This document shows positions 8,603 through 17,134 of a DNA stretch of 43,056 nt, piece after piece (the stretch's first letter is position 1; every line of letters begins with the position of its first letter). The stretch is from Clostridia bacterium (GTDB taxonomy: Bacteria; Bacillota; Clostridia; UBA1212), in contig JAGDAX010000035.1 of NCBI GenBank assembly GCA_017848335.1, positions 1-43,056 of the forward strand, read 5' to 3'. Under the pieces are notes generated by a model. That model worked only from the letters and a program-made list of their open reading frames with translations, searched no databases and was not told the origin of the DNA. Made by a program: the position numbers and the translations under genes.

Positions 8603-9502
8603 ATGAAGTTCTTTCATTCACATAAAACAGGCCTTTGGGTCGCGGCAAGGCTTGTCGCGGCTGTACTGGCAGCCGTGCTGGCGCTGGCTTTATTCCCGGG
8701 CTGCAAAAAACAGGCAGCTCCAGGCGGCGCCACCGCCTTGCCCTCAGACAGCGGGACCGGGACACCCTCAAGCGACGTGATCCCCGGCGAAACCGGAAAG
8801 CCCGCAAACGACGCAGCCCCGGACGCAACTGAAGGCGCGGAAAATTCAGAAAGCGCGACGGACGGCGCGGAAAATGCAACGGAAAACCCGACGGGAAACA
8901 CGGAAAACGCGACGGGAAACACGCCTGATCCGACCTGCAAGCCGGACACTCCGCGCACGCCCCCGGCAGGCGAAGCGAAGCAGACCCACAACGCCGCCAA
9001 CGACACCTTCGACTACATCCGCTCGGTGGCTTACACCACGGAGGAAGGCATTTTCGTGTCGATTTTCGACTACACCTGGCTCAGCTGGTTTGGCCTTGCC
9101 CGCGAAGACGTTGACGCGGAAAAAGCCCTTTGCGAGGCGGCCGGCGAGCCCTTCACCGTCAAGGTCAAGGCGACTCAGTTTTCGACCGTGAAGCTCACCG
9201 AGGCGGAGCTTGAGGATCAGGTGAACTACAAGGCCGCGGACGGCACCGACGTCGAGCGGGACGGGCTCTATTCGTACACGCTGGCGCTCTTCTGCCCTTC
9301 CGAGATCACCTTCGGCACCAGAACCGTATCGGCTCCTTTTGGCCGCTACAAGATCCAGCCCTTCGACGGAACAACACCCCTCAGCGAGCGGGCGCTGGCC
9401 GACGGGGGCTTCAAGGAGCTGGTGGAGGAAAGCCGCACCGACGAAGAGGTCGTCTACCATTACGAATACCACACGCTGGTCTATTCGCTGCCGACAAGGT
9501 GA
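8603..9502 (+). CDS. Lipoprotein of unknown function
   Basis: The 299-residue product has a type II signal peptide with the lipobox LFPGC (cysteine at 34). A low-complexity linker of about 85 residues follows, rich in Asn, Thr, Ala, Glu and Gly, with a repeated NATENPTGNTENATGN pattern. The folded part (about 125-299) is acidic and aromatic, with FDYTWLSWFGL near its start, and matches no family I recognise. The ATG at 8603 is chosen over one 33 bases upstream because AGGAG precedes it and the signal peptide begins there. It is a single-gene transcript, and the product is expected outside the cell on the membrane surface. Confidence 0.8.
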   Translation: MKFFHSHKTGLWVAARLVAAVLAAVLALALFPGCKKQAAPGGATALPSDSGTGTPSSDVIPGETGKPANDAAPDATEGAENSESATDGAENATENPTGNTENATGNTPDPTCKPDTPRTPPAGEAKQTHNAANDTFDYIRSVAYTTEEGIFVSIFDYTWLSWFGLAREDVDAEKALCEAAGEPFTVKVKATQFSTVKLTEAELEDQVNYKAADGTDVERDGLYSYTLALFCPSEITFGTRTVSAPFGRYKIQPFDGTTPLSERALADGGFKELVEESRTDEEVVYHYEYHTLVYSLPTR

Positions 9503-9595
9503 CGAGGGCTTCCGAGGCGCGCTGCCATTGCCCGGGCGCGCCTCGGGAGCTTTGCGGCATACCTGTCGAACAGCCGAAGAGAGAAGAGGACATCT

Positions 9596-9644
9596 GACAG
9601 ATGACAGATGACAGATGACAGATGACAGATGACAGATGACAGAG
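9596..9644 (+). repeat. GACAGAT heptamer, seven copies
   Basis: Six perfect GACAGAT units (9596-9637) and a seventh GACAGAG run straight into the stem of the hairpin at 9640. The perfect copies suggest recent expansion. Confidence 0.95.
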
Positions 9645-9676
9645 AGCCGCGAGCGTACACCGCTCGCGGCTCTCTG
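9640..9676. terminator. 16-bp perfect hairpin between convergent genes
   Basis: The arms 9640-9655 and 9661-9676 pair perfectly around a TACAC loop (inner part CCGCGAGCG/CGCTCGCGG). It lies between the convergent lipoprotein and aminopeptidase genes and may end both transcripts, although no clear T-run follows on either side. Confidence 0.55.
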
Positions 9677-9807
9677 CGTTCCGGCCTCCGGCCACTGTCT
9701 CCTGCCATTAACTTCATATTTGCAGGCATAGCTTTGGCCTTTTAGCCTGCAGCCTTGCCGTTATCAGAACCGTTTTCAAAACCGTTTCCGGAACCGTTCT
9801 CAAAAAC

Positions 9808-11037
9808 TCAAAACGCCCACAGCCCGTTTTCCAGAAGCTTCACCTTTTTCCCGCTGCCGGTGGTGCCGGTGATGCAGAGCGTTTCGTCGCCGATCATGAA
9901 ATCCACGTGGGTCAGCGAGTCGTTGATGCCCATCTCGCAGAGCTCTTCCATGGTTTTGTCCTCGTAATCTAAGATGGAGCTGGAGATGCCGCGGCCGAGC
10001 GCCAGGTGGCAGCTGGCGTTCTCGTCGAAAAGCGTGTTGAGGAACAGTATTCCGGTCTGCCCCAAGGGAGAAGTCTCGGGCACAATGGCCACCTCGCCGA
10101 GCATTGACGAGCCTTCGTCCAGCGTGATGATGCTGCCCAGCAGATCCTCGCCTTGTTCGGCCTGCCAGCTCACGGCCTTGCCGTCCTTGAAGGTAATCGA
10201 AAAATTGTCGATGATGTTGCCGCTGTAGCTGAGGGGCTTAGTGGAATAGACCACGCCTTCGCAGACGCCCCTCATGGGTGTAGTGAAGATCTCCTCGGTG
10301 GGCAGGTTGGGCACGAAATCAATACCGATAAGAGATGTCGCGCCGCCGCCCTCGAAAACCGCGCCCTTGATGAGCCCGACCGTGAGGTCGGTGCCCTTTG
10401 CGCTCGTGTAGTGGAGCTCGCGCAGATCCAGCGAGTTGAGCCGTCTGCACCGCCTCTCGAAATCCTCACGACGTTCCTCCCAGATCTCCTCCGGATCATT
10501 CTCTTCGTCCACGTAAACGCTCGCAAGAATGGCCTCCCAGAGCTTTTCCACGGCTGCCGCGGTGCTTACGCCCGGGAACACAGTCTTCGCCCAGGCCTTC
10601 GAGGGACAGGCGGCGATGCACCATTGCTGCTTGCCGTCCAGCTCGTCGCGGTACTTCTTAAAGACCGCCCGGCGCGCGCGGGTCACTTTTTGCGCCTTTT
10701 CAACGTCGATCCCCTTGAGGGCCATCGGGTCTGAGGAGGAAATCAGAAGCTTTGCCGGGTTTTGGTTCGCTTCCTCCTTCGCCTTCTCCTCCTGCCAGAC
10801 GCTGACGCGCTGCAGGGTGCTCAGCTTCTGGTACTTGTAATCCAGCCTTGTGAGCTTGTTGGAAAGGAAATCGACAACGACCTTGCCGGCGCCCGCTCTG
10901 TAGCATTCCTCCGCCACAAGGACCGCGAAGTCCTCGCACTCCGGCTCCGCGTTTATCAGGACGCCCTGGCCTCTCTGGATGTTCAGGCCTATCCGCGCAA
11001 TGGTGCGCGCGTACTTTTTGATCAGTCTTTTTTTCAT
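9808..11037 (-). CDS. M29-family aminopeptidase
   Basis: The 409-residue protein fits the M29 (AmpS/PepS/thermophilic aminopeptidase) family in length and C-terminal motifs. The expected metal-binding residues are in LPTEEIFTTP, LGEVAIVPETSP, NASCHLALG and THVDFMIG, giving two glutamates, two histidines and an aspartate for a two-metal site. It would remove N-terminal residues from peptides in the cytoplasm. I start it at the ATG at 11037, which has GAGGAATT upstream; the reading frame extends further but into repeats with no similarity to the family. The downstream end is near a hairpin at 9640. Confidence 0.9.
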   Translation of the reverse strand: MKKRLIKKYARTIARIGLNIQRGQGVLINAEPECEDFAVLVAEECYRAGAGKVVVDFLSNKLTRLDYKYQKLSTLQRVSVWQEEKAKEEANQNPAKLLISSSDPMALKGIDVEKAQKVTRARRAVFKKYRDELDGKQQWCIAACPSKAWAKTVFPGVSTAAAVEKLWEAILASVYVDEENDPEEIWEERREDFERRCRRLNSLDLRELHYTSAKGTDLTVGLIKGAVFEGGGATSLIGIDFVPNLPTEEIFTTPMRGVCEGVVYSTKPLSYSGNIIDNFSITFKDGKAVSWQAEQGEDLLGSIITLDEGSSMLGEVAIVPETSPLGQTGILFLNTLFDENASCHLALGRGISSSILDYEDKTMEELCEMGINDSLTHVDFMIGDETLCITGTTGSGKKVKLLENGLWAF

Positions 11038-11183
11038 GTTAATTCCTCGCTTTTCTTTGGCTGCCGGGCCTCCTTGTCCGGCCGGCCGCCTGAATATGGG
11101 CTGCTGTTTTCGGCTCCCGTTCCCGCGTTTAGGCAAGGAACGACAGCCACGCATCCCGTTTTTCCCGATAATTTCGCAGTGCC

Positions 11184-11416
11184 CGGCAATTTCCTTCAGC
11201 GCCCGCAGGTTTCGCTGTGGCCGGCAATTTCCTTCGGTGCCCGCTAACAGCAAAAGCGACCCTCCGGCATCTCCGCCGTTAAGCCGCTTTTTACCGTCTC
11301 AATGTACATCTCACGGGCGCGCCGCTGACGGACTTTCCGCACCTGCAGGCGCGCCGCCTGCGGCCTTGCCGCGCTTACGGACGTGCCGCCTGTGGCTTGC
11401 CGCGCTTACGGAGTGC
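11184..11416 (+). repeat. Two short tandem repeats in the spacer before the aminopeptidase
   Basis: A 38-nt unit containing CGGCAATTTCCTTC occurs twice (starts 11184 and 11222), and a 32-nt unit beginning GCCGCCTG and containing TTGCCGCGCTTACGGA occurs twice (starts 11353 and 11385). Apart from these I see no promoter, terminator or gene in the 380-base gap 11038-11419. Confidence 0.7.
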
Positions 11417-11419
11417 CTT

Positions 11420-11980
11420 TCATTCTTCCCGGCCTATCGGGCAATGGGCGCAGTCGTCCTCGTCGCACTGGCTGCAGGGATCCGGTTCATCAGGATTCCC
11501 CTCGTCATCCTCGTCATCTTCGTCATACTCAAACGTGATGGTGACTGCTTCGCCGCAGCCCGGACATTCGACGGTGACCTCGTCGTCATCCCCGAAAAGG
11601 TCCATATCTACGGGCAGCGCCTCGCCGCAGTTCGGGCACTCAAAGATCTCGATGGGATAGTCGTCGTCGAAATCCTCGTCGTCATCGTCGAAGTCTTCGT
11701 CATCTTCTTCATCGCCGTCGTAATCTTCGTCCTCGTCGTCATCGTAATCGCCGGGCCCCGTAATATCCGGTAAAGGAAGATAATCAAGCTGGTCCACCAG
11801 ATCCTCGAGGGTTTCGTCTGTGCGCTCCTGCTTTTCGTCAAGACCCTCTACAGACATAACGATGTCCTCGAGAAGCTCGGTAATGGCATCAAAGATCCTG
11901 CTCTGAGCGCTTTGCTTGTCCAGCGCGCAGCCGTCGATGACGCCCCTCAAATAACTGACTCTTTCAGATAAATATCCCAT
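11420..11980 (-). CDS. CD1247 N-terminal domain protein with zinc ribbon
   Basis: The 186-residue protein starts MGYLSERVSYLRG, the N-terminal domain named after CD1247 of Clostridioides difficile, here about 75 residues and mostly helical. A highly acidic Asp/Glu tract (about 77-107) follows, then a zinc-ribbon-like pair CPNCGEAL and CPGCGEAV, another acidic stretch, and a Cys-rich end (CSQCDEDDCAHCPIG) that could bind a second metal. The molecular role of this family is not known to me. AAAGGAATGAG supports the start. It lies 139 bases after efp on the same strand and is probably cotranscribed with it. Confidence 0.85.
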   Translation of the reverse strand: MGYLSERVSYLRGVIDGCALDKQSAQSRIFDAITELLEDIVMSVEGLDEKQERTDETLEDLVDQLDYLPLPDITGPGDYDDDEDEDYDGDEEDDEDFDDDDEDFDDDYPIEIFECPNCGEALPVDMDLFGDDDEVTVECPGCGEAVTITFEYDEDDEDDEGNPDEPDPCSQCDEDDCAHCPIGREE

Positions 11981-12119
11981 AATCTCATTCCTTTCATTGA
12001 AAACGGCTGCGAAACGCTATTGCCTCAAGGAAAGCCGCTGAGCTCCGGCCGCAGATGCCGCGGATGCTGCTGATGCTCCGGACGCCGCAGAGGGTCACAT
12101 TCTCGCGGAACAAGGAGAA

Positions 12120-12677
12120 TCAGGCTCTCTCCATGTACTCCTCGGTCCTGGTGTCGATCCTGATGCGGTCGCCTACGTTGATGAACAGCGGCACCTTGAC
12201 GGTGGCTCCGGTTTCGACAGTGGCAGGCTTCACAGCGCCTGTAGCGGTATCGCCCTTAAAGCCGGGTTCGGTCTCGGTCACCTCAAGCTCCACGAAAATC
12301 GGGGGCTCGATGCCGAAAACGTTTCCCTTAAAGGACAGGATCTTGCAAATATCATTCTCTTTGACAAATTTGAGCGCGTCGCCTACGGTGTCTTTATTGA
12401 TGGGAAGCTGGTCGTAGGTCTCGGTGTCCATGAAGTAGAAGAGATCCTCGTCACTGTAAAGGAATTGCATATCTCTCCTGTCCACGCGGGCATTCTCAAA
12501 TTTATCGGTAGGGTTAAACGATCTCTCGACGGTAGCACCGGTGATAACGTTCTTCATTTTCGTTCTCACAAAAGCGGCTCCCTTTCCGGGCTTTACGTGC
12601 TGAAATTCGACTACCTGCCAGACACCATTATCCATCTCAAATGTTACGCCATTTCTAAAATCACCGGCTGTCAGCAT
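12120..12677 (-). CDS. efp: Translation elongation factor P
   Basis: The 185-residue protein is full-length EF-P, which binds between the P and E sites of the ribosome and relieves stalling at polyproline stretches. The N-terminal KOW-like domain carries the modifiable loop KPGKGAAF with lysine 32, the residue modified in Bacillus-type EF-P. The C-terminal OB domains contain the typical [21 protein letters not shown] region (about 145-170). GGAGG lies seven bases before the ATG. A promoter and a small leader hairpin are visible upstream. No EF-P lysine-modifying genes lie in the window. Confidence 0.97.
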   Translation of the reverse strand: MLTAGDFRNGVTFEMDNGVWQVVEFQHVKPGKGAAFVRTKMKNVITGATVERSFNPTDKFENARVDRRDMQFLYSDEDLFYFMDTETYDQLPINKDTVGDALKFVKENDICKILSFKGNVFGIEPPIFVELEVTETEPGFKGDTATGAVKPATVETGATVKVPLFINVGDRIRIDTRTEEYMERA

Positions 12678-12721
12678 AAATTAACCTCCAAAAAAACTAA
12701 GTAACTTGTCATGTGTAATAT

Positions 12722-12740
12722 TCACGGTCAGAAGCCGTGA
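12722..12740 (-). promoter_or_regulatory. Small hairpin in the efp leader
   Basis: TCACGG and CCGTGA pair around a 7-base loop about 45 bases upstream of the efp start, within the predicted leader. Its role is unknown. Confidence 0.35.
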
Positions 12741-12749
12741 CATGCGCTT

Positions 12750-12779
12750 ATTATAACATTATCCGGCAAGGCTTGACAA
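12750..12779 (-). promoter_or_regulatory. efp promoter, TTGTCA-18-TATAAT
   Basis: On the minus strand TTGTCA (12774-12779) and TATAAT (12750-12755) are spaced by 18 bases, about 75 bases before the efp start. Confidence 0.65.
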
Positions 12780-12917
12780 GAGGCTTTCGCCGCCCGTCGC
12801 TTTCGGCCTTTCGCGGCCTTTCGTTTCTTTCACCCTGTCGGGCTCTTCCGCAACAAGCGGCACGGCGCCGCAAGCCTCTCCGCAGCCGCAGTCCGGCCCG
12901 GTCCTTCTGCCCGGTCC

Positions 12918-14762
12918 TCACTCTGTCTTGACGCGGTAGACCCACCCGTCGCCGAGCGCCGCCCCCTTGGCAACGAGATCCCTGCAGTCCTCACCGATTT
13001 CGCCGTCCTCAAAATACACGAACTCGTATTCGCCGCTCAAAAGCAGCGACCTGACGTCGTCGCACTCGGCACCGCAGACCTTGAGGGGCGCCGCGTTGTA
13101 ATTTGTGATCAGCCGGAGCTTATTGTCGTACCGCGAAGACACCAGCAGCACCTTTTCGTACCTGTCGCCGCGCAGCGCACGCACTCTGACGTTGAGGCCG
13201 GAGCTTGTTTCGCAGTCCGCGCGGTATTGGCGGGCATCTGCCTTCTTATAGGGATAAAACGCCGCGAAGAACACTATCATCGCCGCCAGGAACAGCCCCG
13301 ACGCCGTGAAGCCGACGGCGCGCAGCCCGGACGTGCCGATGCCGCCGCTTGAAGAGGCTCTGACCGCGAGCCGCCGCAGTATTCCCGGGATTATCGCGAT
13401 AATGACCACCGCCGCCGTCAGCCAGCTCCAGAAGGTCAGGAAGCTGCCCATGTACCGCTCGAAGGACGCCGCGACCAGCGCCTCGCCCTCGGAAAATTCG
13501 GACAGATAGGCGATGAAAAGCCCGAAGCAGTAAAGCGGCAGCTCGATCCACATTCCGATGAACATGGCCCGGGTCATGCCGAGGTTGGCGTTGCCGCGCT
13601 TTTTCAGGATCACCAGCACGACAATATTCACCGCCGCAATCGCCGCGATCACCGCCGCGGCAGGCAGCACCTTTATCACGCGGGGCTCCGTGAAGGCACG
13701 CAGGAACGCCAGCGCGATCTCCTTCTCGCGGGGAAGCAGTCCGCGCCGGATGATAGTTACGAGCACGCCGAAATCGTCGCCGCCGCCGGATACCTTGTTG
13801 AACACCAGCACCACGTTCCAGAGGAGCTTCGCCACCACGGACATAAGCACCACCGGCAGCACCGTGCTGAGAAAGACCTTGAGGAAATGCCTGAAGCTGC
13901 GCCTGCGCAAGCCCTCGCTCACGGCTGCGACCAGCAATATTCCCGCGGCGAAAAGCGCGAAAATGAGCCCGGTCGGCTTGGTGACTGCGAGGCAGAAGCC
14001 CGTCAGCATGGCGCTGAATATCCGCGATTTTCCCTTGCCGCAAATGACCTCCGTCACCATGTAGAAGGCCATCACGCCCAGCAGCGTGTCCACGGCGATG
14101 ACCGTGAACGCGGAGAGCTTGAAGGCCAGCAGCAGCACCACCATGCCAAGAGCCGGTATGCCCGCGAAGGCCCTTCCGACGCCCGGGATCTTCTTGTGCC
14201 CGCAGGCCCTGAGGTACGCGGAGATCACCGGCATAATGCCCGCAGCAAGCGCCAGATCCATCGGAATGAAGGTGGCGTCTTCACGGAGAACGCTGCTGAA
14301 GCAGGTCCCCAGGTAGCTGATTGCCGTGGCAAAGGGCGGGTAGTCCGGGAACAGCGCGTTGGTGCTCGCCCCGTAGGGCAGCTCCTTCAGCAGGAATATG
14401 TTTTTGATCGCCAGGCCCCAGTGGGAAAACTCGTCGTTCAGGATATACATCCGGCCGGCGTTGAGAATGAAGCAAAGCGCCGCGAAGACCGCGAACACAA
14501 AGAATTCCGTGGTCAGCACGTAGACTGCGTTCTTGCGGTCGCGTATGATTTTGACAGCCGTGTAGACGGCCCCTGTCAGGGCCAGAAAGCCGAACACGTA
14601 GGGGCAGGCCTCCGGGACTCCGGCCACGAGAAGAAACACCGCCACCACCCCCGAAAGGCAGATCGACGGCAGCAGCATGTGGCCTATACGCGTCCCCGCG
14701 GCAACAGACAGCGCCGACGCAATGAATATTGTGAAAATAAAATAGATGATCCCGCTGTACAC
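12918..14762 (-). CDS. Polytopic membrane protein resembling GT-C glycosyltransferases
   Basis: The 614-residue protein has about 12 hydrophobic segments up to residue 510 and a soluble C-terminal domain of about 100 residues. An Asp-Glu pair in the first long outer loop (NDEFSHW, D110-E111), followed by aromatic residues, is the arrangement of the catalytic acid in GT-C enzymes that use lipid-linked sugars. The C-terminal domain is predicted extracellular. The start is GTG with AGGAGGG at the right distance. It follows the VTC-DUF4956 pair on the same strand after a 438-base spacer, so cotranscription is uncertain. The donor and acceptor cannot be inferred; a non-enzymatic role is possible. 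Confidence 0.6.
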   Translation of the reverse strand: MYSGIIYFIFTIFIASALSVAAGTRIGHMLLPSICLSGVVAVFLLVAGVPEACPYVFGFLALTGAVYTAVKIIRDRKNAVYVLTTEFFVFAVFAALCFILNAGRMYILNDEFSHWGLAIKNIFLLKELPYGASTNALFPDYPPFATAISYLGTCFSSVLREDATFIPMDLALAAGIMPVISAYLRACGHKKIPGVGRAFAGIPALGMVVLLLAFKLSAFTVIAVDTLLGVMAFYMVTEVICGKGKSRIFSAMLTGFCLAVTKPTGLIFALFAAGILLVAAVSEGLRRRSFRHFLKVFLSTVLPVVLMSVVAKLLWNVVLVFNKVSGGGDDFGVLVTIIRRGLLPREKEIALAFLRAFTEPRVIKVLPAAAVIAAIAAVNIVVLVILKKRGNANLGMTRAMFIGMWIELPLYCFGLFIAYLSEFSEGEALVAASFERYMGSFLTFWSWLTAAVVIIAIIPGILRRLAVRASSSGGIGTSGLRAVGFTASGLFLAAMIVFFAAFYPYKKADARQYRADCETSSGLNVRVRALRGDRYEKVLLVSSRYDNKLRLITNYNAAPLKVCGAECDDVRSLLLSGEYEFVYFEDGEIGEDCRDLVAKGAALGDGWVYRVKTE

Positions 14763-14901
14763 GCGGCGGCCCTCCTTTTCCTGCCTGTGGTCAAGCTTTC
14801 CCTGCGGTCATTCCCTTTTTTCCAAAATGCTTTCGTTGGAAAATGTGCGTTCGGTATGGGCTCGCGGCTTTTTCCGCTTCGCATTTTCCGGAAAATCTGC
14901 G

Positions 14902-14956
14902 CTTTCGGCGAAGACCTACCCTTTGGCGAAGACCTTCCCTTTGGCGAAGACGCGCT
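14902..14956 (+). repeat. 18-nt tandem repeat, three copies
   Basis: CTTTSGGCGAAGACC-type units start at 14902, 14921 and 14939. The remainder of the 438-base spacer 14763-15200 is T- and C-rich DNA with copies of TTTTCCGGAA but no visible promoter, terminator or gene. Confidence 0.75.
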
Positions 14957-15200
14957 TTTGCGAGCGGCTTTTTCCGGAATCCTTTATCCGGAAAATATTC
15001 CCCTCTTTGACAGAAAACCTTCCCGCATGGGTAAACCGCCCGGCAGGAAGGTTCTCAGCCAATATTCTGTTCGCGAGTCCTTGCGCGTCCGGATGCGCCG
15101 ATCCGTTCTGATGCTGCGGATCAGTCCGCACTCAGTCAGAGCAGAAATCTGCGCCCGAACGATGCCAAAACCGGTCTTCAGACTGCGCCTAAATCCGCCC

Positions 15201-15893
15201 TCAGACGAGCCTCTCCAGAGGCATCCATTCCTGGAGCGTGATCTTAAAGTTGGCGTTGAGCGTCCTCAGCTCGTCAATAAACGCCTTGGTGTCCTTCGTG
15301 TCCTTGACCTTCACGGAGTAAATAAGCTCCGTCACGGTGCCGCCGCTGATTATCCGGATGCCCTCGACCCTGTAGCCGTTGGTGTACTTGCCGAGCACCT
15401 CGTCGAACATGCCGTCGTAATTGATGCTCTCGGGCACCGCGATCCTGAGGGTCTTCTTGATGTTCCTGGTGCGGTCGGCAGTGCAAAGGCCGTAAATCGC
15501 CGCCACGATCGCGCCGATGATCACGAAGATCAGCGCCCCCACGTAAAGCCTGACGCCTGCGGCAAAGCCCACCGCCACGCTGAAGAAAATGTATACCAGG
15601 TCGCGGGGATTCGTGAGCGTGCTCCTGTAGCGGATGATGGCCAGAACGCCCGCGATGCTGAGCGCTCTTGCGATGTTGGAGTTGGTGACCGAAATGAGCA
15701 GCGCCACTGTCGCAGGCACAAAAAGCATCACCAGGCCGAAGTTCTTGTCGTAGCTGAACGAGTCGCTGGTGAATTTGTGGGTAAAGAAGACCAGCACGCC
15801 CAGCAGGACGGCGATTGCTACCGACGCACTCACCTCCAGCAGATTTATGCCCGAATTTGTCTCAGTAAGCGACGTCAAAAATGTTTGCCACAT
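15201..15893 (-). CDS. DUF4956 membrane protein
   Basis: The 230-residue protein has four predicted membrane segments in its N-terminal 130 residues (about 17-42, 53-70, 77-88 and 98-128) with the conserved IRYRSTLTNPRDLVYIFFS stretch of the DUF4956 family. A soluble C-terminal domain follows (about 135-230). Its start lies inside the end of the VTC gene with a 32-base overlap, and AAAGGAG precedes the ATG, which points to translational coupling. In Gram-positive bacteria DUF4956 genes regularly accompany VTC-domain genes, often with CotH-like kinases; no CotH gene is seen here. Its biochemical role is unknown; a membrane partner of the VTC protein is the obvious guess. Confidence 0.88.
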   Translation of the reverse strand: MWQTFLTSLTETNSGINLLEVSASVAIAVLLGVLVFFTHKFTSDSFSYDKNFGLVMLFVPATVALLISVTNSNIARALSIAGVLAIIRYRSTLTNPRDLVYIFFSVAVGFAAGVRLYVGALIFVIIGAIVAAIYGLCTADRTRNIKKTLRIAVPESINYDGMFDEVLGKYTNGYRVEGIRIISGGTVTELIYSVKVKDTKDTKAFIDELRTLNANFKITLQEWMPLERLV

Positions 15894-16794
15894 ATTTGTA
15901 TTCTCCTTTCGCGTCCGGATTCCCTTTCCGGTCCGTGTCTGTTGCCTTTATGTCTCCTGTAAGCCCGTGAAGAACGTTCTCCCCGGGAAGTTCCTTCTCC
16001 CCGCCGGCCGCTGCTGCGTCAAGAGCCTTCCTGCCGTGCGTATTGCCGCTTTCGGGGCCCGACAGCATGACAGGCTGCGGCGCAAAATGGGAGCAGTATT
16101 TCGAGAAGGTCTGGTTGCGGTAGCCGAAGCCCCCGAGAATCTCCACCAGCCAGTAAGGGATGGCCTTGGAGGTCTTCACCTCCAGGATCGCGACGCCCTC
16201 GGGGCAGCTGCGCTCGCCGTAGGTTCCGTGCGTCAGATCCAGATCCTCTCCGCGCGTCCTCACGTTGTAATCGAAGGTGATCCGAAGGTCCGGGTCCGAC
16301 AAGCAAACGAAGGGCAGCCTCTCGTAGCTGACAACGTTAACGGGCCTGAGGCTCTTCGCGACGATCACCCGCCGCAGCTCCTCCAGGATCTGCGTGTTGG
16401 TGCTCCTGTACCTGCTAAGGTCGAAGCCGTTGCCCTTGTCGACGCACTCGCCGATGAACCGCATGGCGGAGTCCACCGTCATCCTGACGCGCCTCTTGAC
16501 CACGAGCCCGTCAATTTTCCCCTTGATCTCAAGGAAGGCCGGCGAATCTCCGTCGTTGTGAAGCCCGTAGACCCTGAGCCGCACCTTCTGACGGAAAAAG
16601 TCATTGTTGACCGTCTCGTAGTAGCACTGCCGGGCGGCATTGTCCAGATAAATGCTGCTGATGGAATAGATGCCCTGCTCATTGACGTGCTCGTCGGGAG
16701 CCACGTAAGGATTTATCTCGCCGATCAGAAGATCCATATCTGCATACGTCATGGGAAATTTGAACTCATAACGGCTGAAATTATCCAGAAACAA
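15862..16794 (-). CDS. VTC-domain polyphosphate polymerase-like protein
   Basis: The 310-residue protein has the VTC tunnel-fold signature: an N-terminal RYEFKFP (R8, E10, K12), basic strands with KVRLRVYG, LEIKGKIDGLVVKRR and, near the end of the domain, ILEVKTSKAIPYWL. In yeast Vtc4 these basic residues and glutamates line a tunnel that makes polyphosphate from ATP. Here the domain fills residues 5-245, and a variable polar tail of about 65 residues follows. The start is taken as TTG at 16794, eight bases after AGGAGG; the ATG four bases further upstream is in another frame, and the longer frame has no ribosome site. The gene is coupled to DUF4956. Product polyphosphate is inferred from the family only. 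Confidence 0.85.
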   Translation of the reverse strand: MFLDNFSRYEFKFPMTYADMDLLIGEINPYVAPDEHVNEQGIYSISSIYLDNAARQCYYETVNNDFFRQKVRLRVYGLHNDGDSPAFLEIKGKIDGLVVKRRVRMTVDSAMRFIGECVDKGNGFDLSRYRSTNTQILEELRRVIVAKSLRPVNVVSYERLPFVCLSDPDLRITFDYNVRTRGEDLDLTHGTYGERSCPEGVAILEVKTSKAIPYWLVEILGGFGYRNQTFSKYCSHFAPQPVMLSGPESGNTHGRKALDAAAAGGEKELPGENVLHGLTGDIKATDTDRKGNPDAKGEYKYVANIFDVAY

Positions 16795-16834
16795 AGCATC
16801 GCACCTCCTTCCGGCAACTCGCGTTTGTCCCAAA

Positions 16835-16863
16835 AGTATAACTAATTTGCAGAATCTTTGCAA
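16835..16863 (-). promoter_or_regulatory. Promoter of the VTC operon, TTGCAA-17-TATACT
   Basis: On the minus strand TTGCAA (16858-16863) and TATACT (16835-16840) are 17 bases apart, about 40 bases before the TTG start. This also supports the short form of the VTC gene. Confidence 0.65.
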
Positions 16864-16960
16864 GGGTTTTTATTTTTGCCTATTTAAAGGCGAATTCAGG
16901 CGTGGGTATCGGGCTGTATCCCGGACAGATCGAAAAACGGGTTTTTGGTTGTGATTTGAT

Positions 16961-17047
16961 GGCTGCAAAACAGGGCCGCGTTCTTCGGATCACGGGCGGC
17001 AAAACAAGGGCATCGTTCTTCAGATCACGGGCTGAAAACAGGGCCGC
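16961..17047 (+). repeat. 35-nt tandem repeat, 2.5 copies
   Basis: Units start at 16961, 16996 and 17031 (the last partial); each has GCAAAACARGG near its start and ends TTCTTCRGATCACGG. It occupies the gap between the HAD phosphatase and the VTC promoter. Confidence 0.8.
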
Positions 17048-17134
17048 AAGATAAGGGCGGCGCACCGTGTCGATGGCCCGGTCAGAAAGCGCCGCGGGTC
17101 AGAACGTTAATGCGGCGCTCCCAGCCGCGCCGCG

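Noticed and set aside
13887-15962. 691-codon plus-strand frame across the GT-C-like and DUF4956 genes
   Set aside because: It runs through two conserved minus-strand genes and a repeat-rich spacer and has no plausible start.
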